This document shows, piece after piece, positions 39,503-51,877 of a DNA stretch of 64,000 bases. This stretch comes from Phycomyces blakesleeanus NRRL 1555(-) (lineage: Eukaryota > Mucoromycota > Mucoromycetes > Mucorales > Phycomycetaceae), in assembly GCF_001638985.1 (NCBI RefSeq), contig NW_017265169.1:154377-218376 (forward strand), written 5' to 3'. Both the position numbers and the translations under genes were made by a program. Numbering within the stretch: position 1 is the stretch's first letter; each line of letters opens with the position of its first letter. The notes below the pieces were generated by a model. The model was not told the DNA's origin, made no database searches, and was given only the letters and a program-made list of their open reading frames with translations.

Positions 39503-40354
39503 GTTATTGCGTCGATTGGATCATTCACCTCTGTCACTCGGAATATCAAGCTAGAGTCGTTTTTACGACCGGAAAACAAGAAGGCCTCAACGGCAGCACT
39601 TAAAGACGTATCAAACCAAGTTAGACAGAAATTGTTTCGCTCACAAATATTCGTAAACAGTTATTTATAGAAAACTCATCAAAATCTACAAGCAAAAAAG
39701 TATTCTCTCAAGATTTCTGGTACACCATGACTCAATTTATAATCTACGAGAAAGCTACGAACATGTAATCGCTAAAAGAAGACAAAGTAAATTCTTGGAA
39801 GGAAAAAGTAGTACTCAGCACGATATAAAATAAACGGCACAATTGACAAAAGGATATAACTAGTGTTTATCACACGCCTGCATTGAAACTATTACAGTCT
39901 ATATAAATCACTACAGAATTCTTCGAGCACTGTTTAATGTCATTTCTACAGCTGTGTCACTACTTATAGGCTCACTATGATGTGCGATACAAAAAAAACG
40001 TCAATGCGTACAATTCACTGCATCAACAAGCACTTTGTTTAGTATGCTTAAAAGAAGAGAAAAAGTGGGAAAGTGGTTGGTTTCCTATGTTGACAAGTTC
40101 AAGACGTTCAAAGTAAAAAATGAGCAAATTTTCTTCTGTAGAACCAGATTACTAACTTTTGGGAATAGGTCTAGCACTGCTGTCATGATAAAAATATAAT
40201 CTTTGCGTTTGAAGTTTTGATTAGTGTCGTAGCATGCTAAAGCTTTACGATGGTATGGAGCCGTGATTCGAATGCTGCAGAGAATATTCATGACATTTCT
40301 GCCAACTTGCTCCGCGACTGTGGTCGCCTTATTCCTTTTAGTTGTTTTCGTTAG
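39503..40354 (+). pseudogene. Decayed Fanzor (eukaryotic TnpB-like) transposon gene, putative
   Basis: Two groups of coding-like fragments in the same orientation. At 39503..39670 an open frame reads VRQKLFRSQIFVNSYL at its end, then after a frameshift 39670..39768 reads KKVFSQDFWYTMTQFIIYEK; I infer this is the helical N-terminal part. At 40181..40354 a frame with one internal stop (40238) reads VWSRDSNAAENIHDI and ends at a TAG. The W-x-RD-x-NAA-x-NI motif is the third RuvC motif with its zinc-ribbon context in TnpB, IS607-type and Fanzor proteins. Upstream 'CCH' and 'VVAC' fit remnants of the zinc ribbon. Between the blocks no long frame survives. This is a short, degenerate match, so the call is tentative. 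No neighbouring transposase or clear terminal repeats were seen. Confidence 0.45.
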
Positions 40355-40588
40355 AGTTAAATCGTTGTCTCATACACAGTTGCTTTTTGTTTTAGCCAAA
40401 GAATTTAGATCTTTACAGGTAATGTTTAAATATTGGATTTTAATCCAAAAACTTATTCTTTTCTGTCTGAATATCATTTCCTCTTTGTCCAAAAAAGGTA
40501 GGCATTGTCTAAATTGTAACTTTTATTCGTCCAAAAAAAAAACTAACATAGTCTGAATTTGAAGTAGAAATCTTGTATTTAAAAGAAT

Positions 40589-41329
40589 TTAAAACGCAGT
40601 CTCAAAAATCTTCTTTACTTCCTCAAACACTTCTTCAATCGACTGCTCAGCATCGATCTACAGAAGTCCCAGAAAAAAACAAACACATACACATACGCAT
40701 ATATACATATCAGACAAAATACTTAACTAAATTATCTGTCTTTTAAGCAGATAAATAAAAAACAAAAGCCTCAGTAAAAAGAAAATTACCTTGCGAACTT
40801 TTCCTCGAGCCATAAAGTCTTCAATAACTGGGTAACTGGTCTCTTCAAAGGTCTTGAAACGCTTCTTGATAGATTCAGAGTTGTCATCAATTCTACCTGA
40901 GCTTTCTCCGCGTTTCAACAATCGTTTCCGCAAAGTCTCTTCTGATGCTTCAAAGTAAAGAGTAAACTGGGATTCAACGACCTAAAATATGAACACACAG
41001 GCAGCCCATACATATATATATATATAGATATTATAAATAAACTCAAACCTTAAAAATTCATGACAACACTTCTTTGTTTCTTACCGTAGACTCAAATTTA
41101 ATAGCCTGGTCCATCTTGCGGGGGAATCCATCAATAAGAAACCGAGTCTTGTTTTCGGTGTCTCTGCTCTCTTTCATTGCCTTTTCCAACAATAGAATAG
41201 TCACCTCCATAGGTACAATTTCACCCTCACGAATATAATTGTTGATCAATTCACCGTATTCCGAACCAGGGCGATGTTGCTCCTCACGTAAAAGATCACC
41301 AGCTAAACATCCGCATTATTAATATATAC

Positions 41330-41362
<33 letters not shown>

Positions 41363-41621
41363 TAGTATATAACATTATATGCTATAAGATATAAGTAAAT
41401 GATGCATACCGGAAAGATGAACAAAGTCATAGTCTCGTTTGATGTAAGCACACTGGGTTCCCTTTCCAGAGCCAGGTCCGCCTTAAAATATGAATGAGGA
41501 TCGATTTAATATGTTGTCATGACAACAAGTATCCAAGGCGACTTGTAATAAAACTCTTACCTAGGACAAATACGACAAAGATCTCATTAGAGTCAAATGT
41601 GGTTGTAGTTTCAGTTGCCAT
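40589..41621 (-). CDS. URA6: UMP-CMP kinase
   Basis: Transfers phosphate from ATP to UMP and CMP (pyrimidine nucleotide synthesis). Five exons in transcript order: 41621..41561, 41481..41410, 41302..41085, 40981..40790 and 40657..40589, giving 203 residues, the normal family length. Landmarks are the P-loop [12 protein letters not shown] at 21-32, [12 protein letters not shown] (NMP-binding), [12 protein letters not shown] and [12 protein letters not shown] (LID region, with the Arg and DDN of UMP-CMP kinases). The short LID separates it from long adenylate kinases. All introns are GT-AG. The start is the only ATG before the P-loop exon junction. Confidence 0.95.
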
Positions 41622-43392
41622 AATAACAAAAGAGAGGCTTTTAAAGTTAAGACAAGAAATATGAAGAAGAAGAAAGTATCAAAAGAAAAGAAAAAAGTAA
41701 TTGGGATCAGTTATAAAAGTAATTGAGCTTTTTCATATGTTGCGCTGTTTGAATGGGTGTACACATCATTTTATCTTCTTGGGGTTGATCTATATAAAAT
41801 AAGGAATAAGAAGACGTGTTTTGTGCAGTAATTTATAAATCAATAACCTAAAGGTCATTTATCTAACAGAAAAAAATCAAAGCCCAAACAATTGATTGAC
41901 CAACCAAAAACAAAAACAAAAAGTGATTCGTTTATTGTGTAAGGATATGTAAAAAAAAAGGGGGGAGTGTATGAAGTTGCACTGCTTTATTTGATATCCG
42001 AAAATTGGTATAACTATTTTAGCTCAGCTTGAGCCTTTGGCTATGAAGCGTTATTTGATTGGCTAATATTTAGCTGGCTATCGTCTATCCATATGAGAAA
42101 TAAAGGGGGGAGGAGGAACTAGGGCCCGAGTTTATCATCAGACCACGGATGGGCAAGGACTCCCGGAAGAAGCAGGATTCTCAGTTGGGCCTCTATATTA
42201 CTATTACTACTACTACTATTATTATTATTATAACTATTATTATTATTATAACTATTATTATTTTCTCGGTGGTTTTCTAATCACAATTCTGAAACTAATC
42301 ACTGTACTAAGAGAAGCAAGGCGTTTCTTTTCTTAAGAAAGAAAAGTCTCGGGACTATTCAAGCAAAGCTTTTTTGTACATCAAAAGGCGGTTAAAAAGT
42401 ATATACTCATCATTTTCAAAGAGAGAAAGAGAAAGAGAGTGGGGGACAGATTTTTTATAAGAAAAAATATGTATATACGTTTAATAATCTGATCATAAAA
42501 TAGAATACTTTTACGTGAAGCATATCAATAGGAAAAATATGAAGCTTACAAGATTGTATACTATAATTATTGTTAAGAGTCCTGGTTGTCTCTGATATAT
42601 ATATATATATACGATCATTCTGTTTTGTATTCTCTCTATTTCACGATTATTTCTTTGGGTTTTGAGATCGCCACGCGTGAAGCGTATCTGACAGTGTTAA
42701 CACAATCATATATCTATACACAATCTCGGAATAAATATATATGTATATAAGAGTTGGACCCTGGACTGGCCCTCTGATTTATTTATTTTGGTAGTGTGTA
42801 TGAATTGCTTGTGAATGCTTGTGTTTGCTGATGTTTAAATAATGCGATATTAGTCTTGTTGGAGCGGCCCCCCTCCCCCTCCCTAATACACACTCTACCA
42901 AAAAGTAAAAGTAAGAGTAAAAGTAAAGGAAAGATAAAGAGGAATACGAAAAGAATTATATAAATAGTCCCTTAATTCCTTTTGTTTGGTTATTATCATT
43001 ACTTTGACCAAGATTACAAAGATTATCTGGGCGCACTTTTTTTTCTTATTTTTACATTGGAGTACAGCATGAGATTTCATACGCTTACACGCGCCCACAA
43101 AATAATATATATATATATTACTCTAAATATTAGTACCAGTGAAAGAATAATAAACATGTCTCTTTAATATTTGTGTTAAGGCTTTGGTATTATTACCATT
43201 ATTATCATTACTATAAAAATCAACACCAACACCTTTATCTATCTTTATCATTATCATTGAGTATCATTATTTCGAGTAAACAAGTAGCTACAAAACAATA
43301 AATACATAAAGAGAATATGAAGAAATGCTTGGAACATAAGTATAGCAGCAAAATAAGCGGAAATCATTTGGATCTATGTGAGGGGTTTTTTT
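41622..43392. other. Intergenic, about 1.8 kb
   Basis: No conserved frame. It holds an (ACT/ATT)n tract at about 42196..42263 and an (AT)n run near 42593. Small frames at 42895..43167 are AT-rich chance frames. Confidence 0.55.
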
Positions 43393-43784
43393 TTATCTAT
43401 AGCCGTAAAACATCTTTTGTCCTGATTCAAAGTAACTATGTTTTTACACAGGTCAATACACAAACTCTTTTGAAGATATATTTCTATATATTGTTCTTAC
43501 CTTGGTTGAAATGGTGTACTCACGACATATTGATTTGAAAAATATGGAATAGTTGGGTTCACACTGTAACTAGTAGTAACTACTGAAGGTGGTTGAGAGT
43601 AGTGTACGGCTGGATGGGTGCAAATGGTGGGCGGTGGAGGAGGAGTGTGGATAATCGGAGTACTGTACCACCCACTGTTCTGACTTCTTACTGAAACCAA
43701 CTGGCCATTGCGTCGCAAGAAAGGACTCCCAGTACAGCTGGCGTAAGCAGCAGCGTAATCAAGATAACTTGGACTATTTCCCAT
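43393..43784 (-). CDS. Small Pro/Tyr/Ser-rich protein with possible N-myristoylation start
   Basis: I do not recognise a family. Exon 1 is 43784..43501, ending at an AG|GTAAGA donor. A 65-base intron and exon 2 43435..43393 complete a 108-residue protein; without splicing the frame stops after 95 residues. The N-terminus MGNSPSYLDY fits the N-myristoylation consensus (Gly2, Ser6). The middle has a Pro run (THTPPPPPT-like) and many Tyr, Ser and Val, suggesting a disordered membrane-associated adaptor. Composition differs from the surrounding noncoding DNA (GC-richer, balanced codons), which is the main reason to believe in it. Confidence is moderate because no conservation can be checked. Confidence 0.45.
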
Positions 43785-44379
43785 TAATTGATTGGTATAT
43801 GTAATCTATGAATTGTATACTACTTGTGTACAAAAAGTCAAGTAAAATAATAGCAAAATAACGAAGGAACGAACAAAATGAATGAATGAATGATATATAT
43901 ATATATATATACTTGTGTAAGTGTGTATGAGAAAGAGATAAAGAGAAAGAATATATGTTTGATTATTTGAATGAAAGAGTGGTAGATTAAAGTGTCTTTT
44001 TTTATACCTTTTAAAGAAAACCAACTGTTGTCTTTCTCTCTTAATCTTTGTCATCTCTTTGAGATGTTGCCCTTCGACCCATACTGAAAATTATTTTCGA
44101 CTCTACAATGGTCAGCCCCCCCCCTACAAAACTTCTCTTTGGTCTAAACTCCTTTATTGTTTTAGGAGCATTCTATGGCGGTCTAGCTAGCACAAATATA
44201 TCATGCATTTAAATACAACAGTTTGGTCATTGACAATGAGATAACTATACATGTCAGTCTATTTAAAAGAAGAAAAAAAGCAATTGAAGGCATACTATAT
44301 AAAATACAATAGTAGTAACAGTCCTCCAAATAAATAATAATTATATAAAACTCTTTGTCTTCTAAAAATTAAATATATA
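43785..44379. other. Intergenic, about 600 bases
   Basis: Nothing supported. Contains an (AT)n run at about 43891..43911 and a C-run near 44107. The left part would be the promoter of the small proline-rich gene. Confidence 0.6.
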
Positions 44380-46040
44380 TTACAGTTTATTGCTCAACCA
44401 TCTGTCCATATCCTCCACAAGGTGCTCATTTTCTGCGCTAATTAAGCCCGGGATTTCACTGGTGATCTTTGCAGCCGCTTCCTTTACTGCATTAGGAGAA
44501 TAACGGCAGCCTGAAACAATAAAATATTCAATAAGAACGCAGGGTCAGATTTTACACAGTGCCTTCTAGAAGAAGAAGAAAAAAATAAGAGCTGAATTGA
44601 ATATTCTTACCTTTTAATCCTACGGAGATAGCTGATACTACTGTTACTTCATGAGCACCAGCAGAGTTGGTAGAAAATTCAGCATCTGTGATCATTCCAT
44701 GCTTGGAGTGAATACTGCCATTCTGTCACCAAAAGAAATAATTTACAAGTAGTTTTGACATTAGTTTTATTTTATTTTAGAAAAAAAGCCAAAATAGCAT
44801 CATTTGAATCTATTAATGTAAAAAAAAAACTTACCACATGGCCCCAGTCAAACTCATTCTTAATCGTATTCGTAAACTCAGGTGTTTGTCCGTACATCCA
44901 GTCCCAAGTCTGAAGTTCCTTTGCGGTCTCCTTGACCTTGGATGGCAGTTGTTCTATATGTTCTTCATCAAAAATAATTGGCTTGGAGCATATGTTGGTT
45001 CAAATCAATCTTATATATATATCCATTATGTATTCTTACCTCTATAGATGCACCATCATTATAATCATGTATGAATTCAGCTAAAACCGACTCACAAAAC
45101 TGTTGATGGTCAACCGTAAACGAATAATCCCGGATATTGGTCACCGGGGACGGGACTGATTCAACTCCCTTTGATATAATACCAGTCTACAATAATAATA
45201 AAGATTGGTAAAAAAAATAGGAGTGGAGTCCTATCTATATTTTTATATAATTACGAACCTTGTTCATCCTCTTCTTTGATAAACACCCCTTGAGAGCCTC
45301 TGTGTCAGCGTCGATCAACATTGTGCCATGATGATAGGCTCTCTGGTTAATAATTTTGTAGGCACTTCCCGACACCTTTAAGCCATCGACTACTATGTCA
45401 TGGCGATCGTTTACATAGGCGGGGACATCCAACTGCTGGAGTGCTCTTGAAACAAGGTCAGCATTAGTTCTCCGAGAGAATGCATGGCGTGGCATATAAA
45501 TGGTATAGATTGAATTTCCCATATCCTATATATTTTAGTAAAAAGAGAATAGAAGAAAAAGAGTGCTCTGCTCTGTTGGTCATCCTAAAGGTAACTCAGC
45601 AAAGAAATACATACATATATACATATGTATGTATATATGTATATATGTATATATAAATGAATCCTTTGAAGATTCTCGAGACACTACGTAAATACGCAAA
45701 AATAATTACTCACATGATAAACTGCTCCACCGCCAGACCGACGCCGTACAAGTGGTATATTGTTCTGGCGCATAAACTCAAGGTTGCACTCCTGGAAAGG
45801 GTTTTGGTTTCTCCCAATTACAACACAGGGTTTGTTTCGCCACAAATACAATACATGTCTTTGGGGATCAGTTTCTCGAAGTAACCATTCCTCAATGGCA
45901 AGATTCGTATAACAATTATTGATTGTAGAAATGTAGCAGTCTACTTTACTAGTATTAAATTGAGCTGCTGTACTATAGCATGAGATTGATTTGAATGTTT
46001 TTGATATTCCTTGCAATCGTAATGAGGAATTCCACAACAT
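44380..46040 (-). CDS. Lipoate-protein ligase A-type enzyme, probably mitochondrial
   Basis: Attaches or transfers lipoate to the E2 and GcvH proteins of mitochondrial oxidoacid dehydrogenase complexes. Six exons in transcript order: 46040..45714, 45525..45259, 45186..45040, 44981..44835, 44722..44611 and 44510..44380, giving 376 residues. Landmarks: NLAIEEWLLRE, RNKPCVVIGRNQNPFQE, RRRSGGGAVYHDMGN (lipoyl-AMP binding loop), VVDGLKVSGSAYK with the catalytic-type Lys, HHGTMLID, and a C-terminal accessory domain starting near TWDWMYGQTPEF. The first about 25 residues are basic and hydroxylated without acids, consistent with a mitochondrial presequence. Splice sites are GT-AG, the second with a weak GTTCGT donor. 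It could be the LIP3/AIM22-like or the lipoate-salvage type. It is divergent from TAD3. Confidence 0.93.
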
Positions 46041-46126
46041 TAGATAGATATATACTTTCTTTTTTAGAGTAATTATCTATAAAGATAAATTAAAAGTAAT
46101 ATACAAAAAAAAACCCCAAATTTCTT

Positions 46127-46174
46127 CCCCTCCCCCTCCCTTTCCCGCCCCCGCCCCCGCCTCCGCCTCCACCC
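46127..46174 (-). promoter_or_regulatory. C-rich / G-quadruplex-type tract in the lipoate ligase-TAD3 promoter
   Basis: On the plus strand this 48-base stretch is almost only C with a few T, G and A; the minus strand has seven or more separated runs of G, several of them 3-5 long. It lies in the 265-base divergent promoter between the lipoate ligase and TAD3 starts, in a window that is otherwise AT-rich. Folding or protein binding is inferred, not shown. Confidence 0.5.
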
Positions 46175-46305
46175 ACTTCTTTTCTTTTTGGTATTGTGAT
46201 AATTTACAAGCCACGACAGGCTTTGGCTGCACACACACACACACACATACATATATATATATATTGACTCCTTTCTTTCTTATTCTTCTTTTAGATACAT
46301 AACAT

Positions 46306-47574
46306 ATGACATCTAAAAATATTGTACCAGCAAATGAATGGCCTTTTAGAGAGGTTCTTTCTGATGAACAATCCAGAGATTTAGAAACAGTAGATGCCTA
46401 CATTACTAATGTAGAGCCAAAGGAGACCAATAATGTGATCAAGTAATAGTGTAATATAAATACTATTAAAAATACATGTATTTATATGTATTTATATATA
46501 ATTGTAGATTTATTCAACGTTATTTACCCCCTCTCGAAGGACTTGAGCATTGCAAGCGTATTAGACGCAGTGTTATATCAGAAAAAGGCAAGTGTGTGAA
46601 TGTGTGCATATATTTTGTGTATTACTATTATTATTACTATTTAATACACGCATAGAATTGCGCACTGATCATGCCAAGTTTAATAATAAAAATAATAATA
46701 ATTTTTTCTAACAAGAAATTTACATATTTATATAGAATTTAAGCTTTCGTTAATTTTGTGCCAAAAGAGTGCTATTTCATTGGATGCACTTGAGAGTCTT
46801 GTTCGTGAACATGATATGACTAAGGAGATCAAACCAGCAGTTATTCGATTATCAAAACACGCACCAAAGAATAGACAGCAGTACGAGGCATGGAAACATT
46901 TGTGGCCAATGACATTTAGAGAAGATACGCGAAATGATCCTAAATTCACTTTAGAAGAGCTCGAGGCCATAAAGGAGCATATGAAACAATTGATTGATAA
47001 TAGCTGTGGTCAGATGCGAGCGCGTATTGTTGATCCTAGTGGTAAAGTAATGGCAGAAGAAAGTGACACTCGGGCAGAGACAGTTCATCCGTTGCATCAT
47101 GCAGTGATGAACTGTATTGATACTGTTGGATTCAAGGAGAGAGAGATGGCAAGGTTGGTGGGGAGTAATAGGCCTAAGCGCAAGGCACACCAAATCTCGG
47201 ATGAATTGGAGACCTTGGAAGATTTCCAATCGACTTCTGAGGCAACAGGGGCATTAACAGAAGAACCGTCAAAGGCAGCCTACCTGTGCACTGGCTATGA
47301 TATATACATAACTCATGAGCCATGTGCAATGTAAGTTGTTGACAGATTTAACTTTGACAAAAATATATTGAAACATTATTTTAGGTGTGCGATGGCACTA
47401 GTTCATTCGAGAATTGCACGAGTTTTCTACAGTGTACCTACTAGAACAGGATGTTTAGGGACTGTTTTAAAGATACACTCTCATCTAAGCCTTAATCATC
47501 ATTATCGAGTATACATGGGCTTGCTTGAGAATTATACAAAAGATTCTGTAGTAGAGTGTGATTTCGATGCATGA
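46306..47574 (+). CDS. TAD3: tRNA-specific adenosine deaminase subunit TAD3
   Basis: The non-catalytic partner of Tad2 in the enzyme that makes inosine at tRNA wobble position 34. Four exons: 46306..46442, 46508..46587, 46736..47330 and 47385..47574, giving 333 residues. Intron 2 has a GC donor (AG|GCAAGT); the GT alternatives give a stop. The deaminase fold shows HPLHHAVM with Val196 where the catalytic Glu stands in Tad2, as is usual for Tad3, then HEPCAMCAMALVHSR with zinc ligands Cys269 and Cys272. An N-terminal alpha-beta domain precedes it (LPPLEGLEHCKRIRR). The C-terminus SLNHHYRVYMGLL is also family-typical. Confidence 0.94.
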
Positions 47575-49217
47575 TATTTTGCATACAAACACACATTTTT
47601 ATATATGTATATAAATTTAATAATAATTTAAATTAATCTTTATTTTTGTATTCTTAAATGTGTAATTGTGTTGCTACGCATTTAATATTAAATATGTAAA
47701 AAATAAAAATAAGAAATATTAGCATACATATATAGTATTAGTCGGAGATCAACAATCGAGTTTTATCTATTATTTCTTCTATAGTGGTCCCCTTGGTGTT
47801 ACTACAAATGCAAAACTGTATATCTTACATATTCATAAAGAGAATAGGGTTTTGATTGATTGATGTACTTATAATATTCATAAAGATGTAATGATGGGAT
47901 GTAATTATCATTACTATTCCCGTTACTATACTTACTATAATTTCTATAATTACTATTATTGTAAGAAATAAAAGGGAAAAACAAGTACTGCGCATAATAC
48001 TGCCAGATATCATCATTCCACGGCATATCGGAAAGGCAAAATGGTAAAAGGGCAAGAGGGTGCAAAGACTAAAGAGCTAAAGGATTGAATGGTTAAAGGT
48101 TAGACTGGTTACTATCCGATCTTAAACACAAGATTCTTTTAACAATACATAAACCAAAAGTCACATAAGTAAAAAGGTTTAACCTATCTGTTTTGGCAGC
48201 TATTTACGTAAAGAGGCCAAATAGACCAGAAAATGTTCTGGCCTTGGGAAAGATAGTGTTCATTAGCCATTGTAATAATTTCATTTTTCCTTTTATTTTA
48301 ATTCTTTAAAGATCTAAACGAAAGCATTTATCCTCTTTCTTTTCCTTCCCTTCCTATTCTTCTTCTTATTCTTATCCTTCTTCCACTTCTTTCTCTTCAA
48401 CATATAAGAGTATTAGACCTACATTGGTTGTACAGGCGGAAAGATAAGCACAGGGAGGTTATACACGTACATGATAATAATAATAGTAATAATAATAATA
48501 ATGATAATAATAAGAGTAAGAGTAAATATCGCCTTACTGTTTTTTGCTTGGAATGCCAATCTGGCATAGAATTCAAAATAAGCAAAAAAGACAGAATAAA
48601 GTCATAAATAACAACAATACAGCACAGACCTTATTTCTTTAAGTAAAATATTAATATATTTAGTATAAACGATTATATCTATCATTTATGCAGTACAAGG
48701 TGATCCGAGGTAGAAACATACAATGTATATATATATCTACTAATGGATCGTCATATTCGATTCTTGTTTTATACTTTCTTAAGCTATAATTAATGAAGCA
48801 AAAGAAGCAAAAGAATTCTTTAAAGAAATAATATCCAGATTTCTTATCGATTGATCTACAAACAAGAGATATCCACAGAGCACTTTATAGCACAATTTTG
48901 TCGTATTCGAGAACCAATATCATCTCACTATTTAAAAATAAATAAAATATCTGTAGAATTTTCTTTACATATTTTAGTCTTTACCAATAACATGTAAACA
49001 TCATTATTTTCTCGGCAATGAGAATATATTGTACTATAATATTGTACTATATTATTATTTTGGGGTCAGAATACATGTTATTTGACAATATAAATATAAA
49101 GAGCTCTTGGCCTTGTTCTTCTTGCTCTTCTTATTAATACTCTTCATACTATCCTTTCTTTCTTGATTTCTTTCTATATCTATCTATAATTTAGCAGTCT
49201 CAACATAATATATCTAC
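47575..49217. other. Intergenic, about 1.6 kb
   Basis: No conserved frame is seen. Contains ATT/ATC/ATA microsatellites (47908..47960, 48470..48530) and a CT-rich tract near 48330..48405. Frames of 60-90 codons on the minus strand are simple-sequence translations. Confidence 0.6.
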
Positions 49218-51236
49218 ATGAATTCGCTCACAACTGGCTCAGCTTCAATATACCTTCAACCTACCTTGGTTTCATCAACTGAATATGATACAGAAACAAT
49301 TGTAGACATTGATCCACACGCTAAACAAGAACACACATCAATAACATTAGGTATGCTTATTTATAATTATAATAATAAGCAAGAAGAAGGAGAAGAAGAA
49401 AAAAGAATGTCAGTGTCTTTACTAATGATTTCATAGAACAAGCCGTATCTGCGGCCGACTCTTCTGGAGACGGAATCAGCAAGATAAAGTCCTGGCTGCG
49501 ATCCCAATGGAAAGATGACAGCAATCGCCACGCCTTTCAACTAGCTACCGCAATGGCAATTGCCTCATTATTTGTTGTCATTGGACCTATTGACGCCGTA
49601 TTCAAGAACTCTTTCTGGGTAGGCAAGTATACCACTAAATACTAGCACCTCTATTAAGATTTTTTAGGTCCATATTTATTTCACACATGTATATATTAAC
49701 ACATCTTTCTTTAAAAATTCTGTAGCCGTTTCTGTTGTTACTATTCTTGACACATCACTTGGTGGTACTTTACACTCTAGTACTCAACGCATGTTTGGTA
49801 CTCTCATATCCGCAAGTCTGTCCGTATTTTCCATGGTAGTCTCAAAAGCAATATTCCCTCAATGGAATTGGCACGCAGCTATCCTCTTTACTACCTTTTT
49901 ATTTCTACAAGCATTTTTTATTGCAAAAATTAAACAAAGGCCGAGCACAGCCTTTGCAGGAAATGTGGTAGGTTGCAACCCTGTCTATGCAAGGAATTAG
50001 GTCAAATAGACATCTTATCCTAACTATCCTTTTATGCGCCACTATTTTTCTTTGCTTTCACTTTTATATATAACCACAGGGAATGATCACAACTGCAATA
50101 TTGTCGCTATCGGGCTATTCAAACATCATCAAAGATGATATATACGGAATCCTGAGATTAGCTATGTGGAGAATAGTAGACCTGCTCATCGGTTTTGTGA
50201 TCGTCATGTATGTCTGTACTGCAAAAAACAAATATCACAGAAAAATATCATTGTTTCCTTCCCCTTTAATGATTTACATGCTTATCCTAACGGGTAAACT
50301 TTATTTTCTTAATAAAATAGGTGGATCTGTCTCTGCATTTTTCCTTCAAAGGCTAAGCGCACTCTGAGAAAGAATCTCAGCAAAGCATTAAACGAGGCCG
50401 CCGATATTTATGAAGAGATGGCAGGTTGTTATCTCTACTCAAACAAATGTGTCCCCGAAACCTCCGCCCGAGTCCAGGATACTGGCACAAATACTCTGGG
50501 CGAAGTTAGTAGACATCCTTGCCTGCTATCATGCTCCAACTGTGTAGAAGATGTCAATAAACGAGCACTAGGTGTCCTTGCCCGCCTTCACAAAGAATCT
50601 GCTCGCCTACCAAATGTATCTAAGGAGAGCTATTTTACCATGCCCACACGCCTACTTTTTGGTAGTGGTCGTACCCAATGGCGACGTGATCTCGATCAAA
50701 CAAAAAGATACAGCGAAGTCCTCAGTGCGATCAATCAAATATTCTTGTCTTGCCTTTCCTTTCGTCTCCTTGCCCCTCTTGTACGCTCTGAGGTATTATC
50801 ATCAAAGTCGAGTCTGACTCAAAATGAATCTTCTGGCTCAGAACCAGCCCAGCCCAGAGATGTTCGTCATGCCCACACTTTCCACAGCTGTATTGCTCCT
50901 TCAAAAACCGTCCGAGAGAGTTTTCTGGACAGTCTCAAGGTTATCCGTAAACTTGCATTGATGCTAAGGGACGGCGAACAAAATCTTAGTGATCATCCGG
51001 ATTGGCCCATCGTGCGACTTACTATCTTTCGAGGTAGTATATATATTCAACAAGGGCTTGCCGAGATGACCGAGGATAACCAAAATGAAATGATAGGCAG
51101 CAAGAGCCTTATTCATTATGGTTTTATGATCCGCTGTTCAATGATTTGGCAAAGCCTTGAAATTATTGTTGAAAACTTGTGCCATCACAAAGCATGTTCA
51201 ATCATGAACTCAGACATCGCAGGCGCCTCAGTATAA
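49218..51236 (+). CDS. ALMT/FUSC-type integral membrane protein
   Basis: Five exons: 49218..49350, 49437..49622, 49726..49967, 50080..50207 and 50321..51236, giving 534 residues. Intron 2 has a GC donor (AG|GCAAGT), which alone keeps the frame. After an acidic N-terminus come several hydrophobic helices in pairs (QLATAMAIASLFVVIGPIDA; SVVTILDTSLGGT; HAAILFTTFLFLQAFFIA; IVDLLIGFVIVMWICL) and then a large soluble C-terminal part beginning KAKRTLRKNLSKALNEAADI. This is the layout of plant aluminium-activated malate transporters and of fungal ALMT/FUSC or 'brefeldin A-sensitivity' membrane proteins, which pass organic anions or export aromatic acids. The short TLGGT/K-R-L-R-K motifs fit, but the substrate is unknown. 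Confidence 0.8.
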
Positions 51237-51418
51237 TCCGAGCCTTACTTGATTCGCTTTATAGATACACTACAAACGTGCAAACGTATATAAACGTGGA
51301 TACACACAAATATACGTAAAAATAATCATTATCTTGTTTTTGTACATATACTTTTTATTTTATTTAACAAATAGCACTATCAGCTCATAATTTCTCTCAT
51401 ATTATTATTAAAAATAAA

Positions 51419-51449
<31 letters not shown>

Positions 51450-51846
51450 CTAACATATATATATATAGATATTGACATATTTATGTATATACATTTATTT
51501 AATTAATAATTTCTGTAAAAATCTTTTTTCTTCACAAATGAACGTATATGTATATTACTTTATTTGGCATATTTACTTTATCTCTATGCCATTAGTTTTC
51601 ATTTTCTGCTTTTTTTCTCATTTTAGCAATGTGTCACTAAGTTTGCTGGTAGCATTGATAACTACTGTAAAAGTTATACATATATTTCAAATCCCAGGTA
51701 AAACAAGATTATCAAACGATTAATATTTAATTGGTATTTTATGTATTTTGTTATAATGTAACCAAAAGCATACCCCAGACCTACCTTAGATACCTATTAA
51801 GCCCAATGATAGGACACTTGGAATAACCGACCAGAATACCCACATA

Positions 51847-51877
<31 letters not shown>

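Noticed and set aside
40263..40556. 97-codon plus-strand frame
   Set aside because: It overlaps the Fanzor-like fragment in another frame; the composition of the overlapped frame, not this one, looks like coding.
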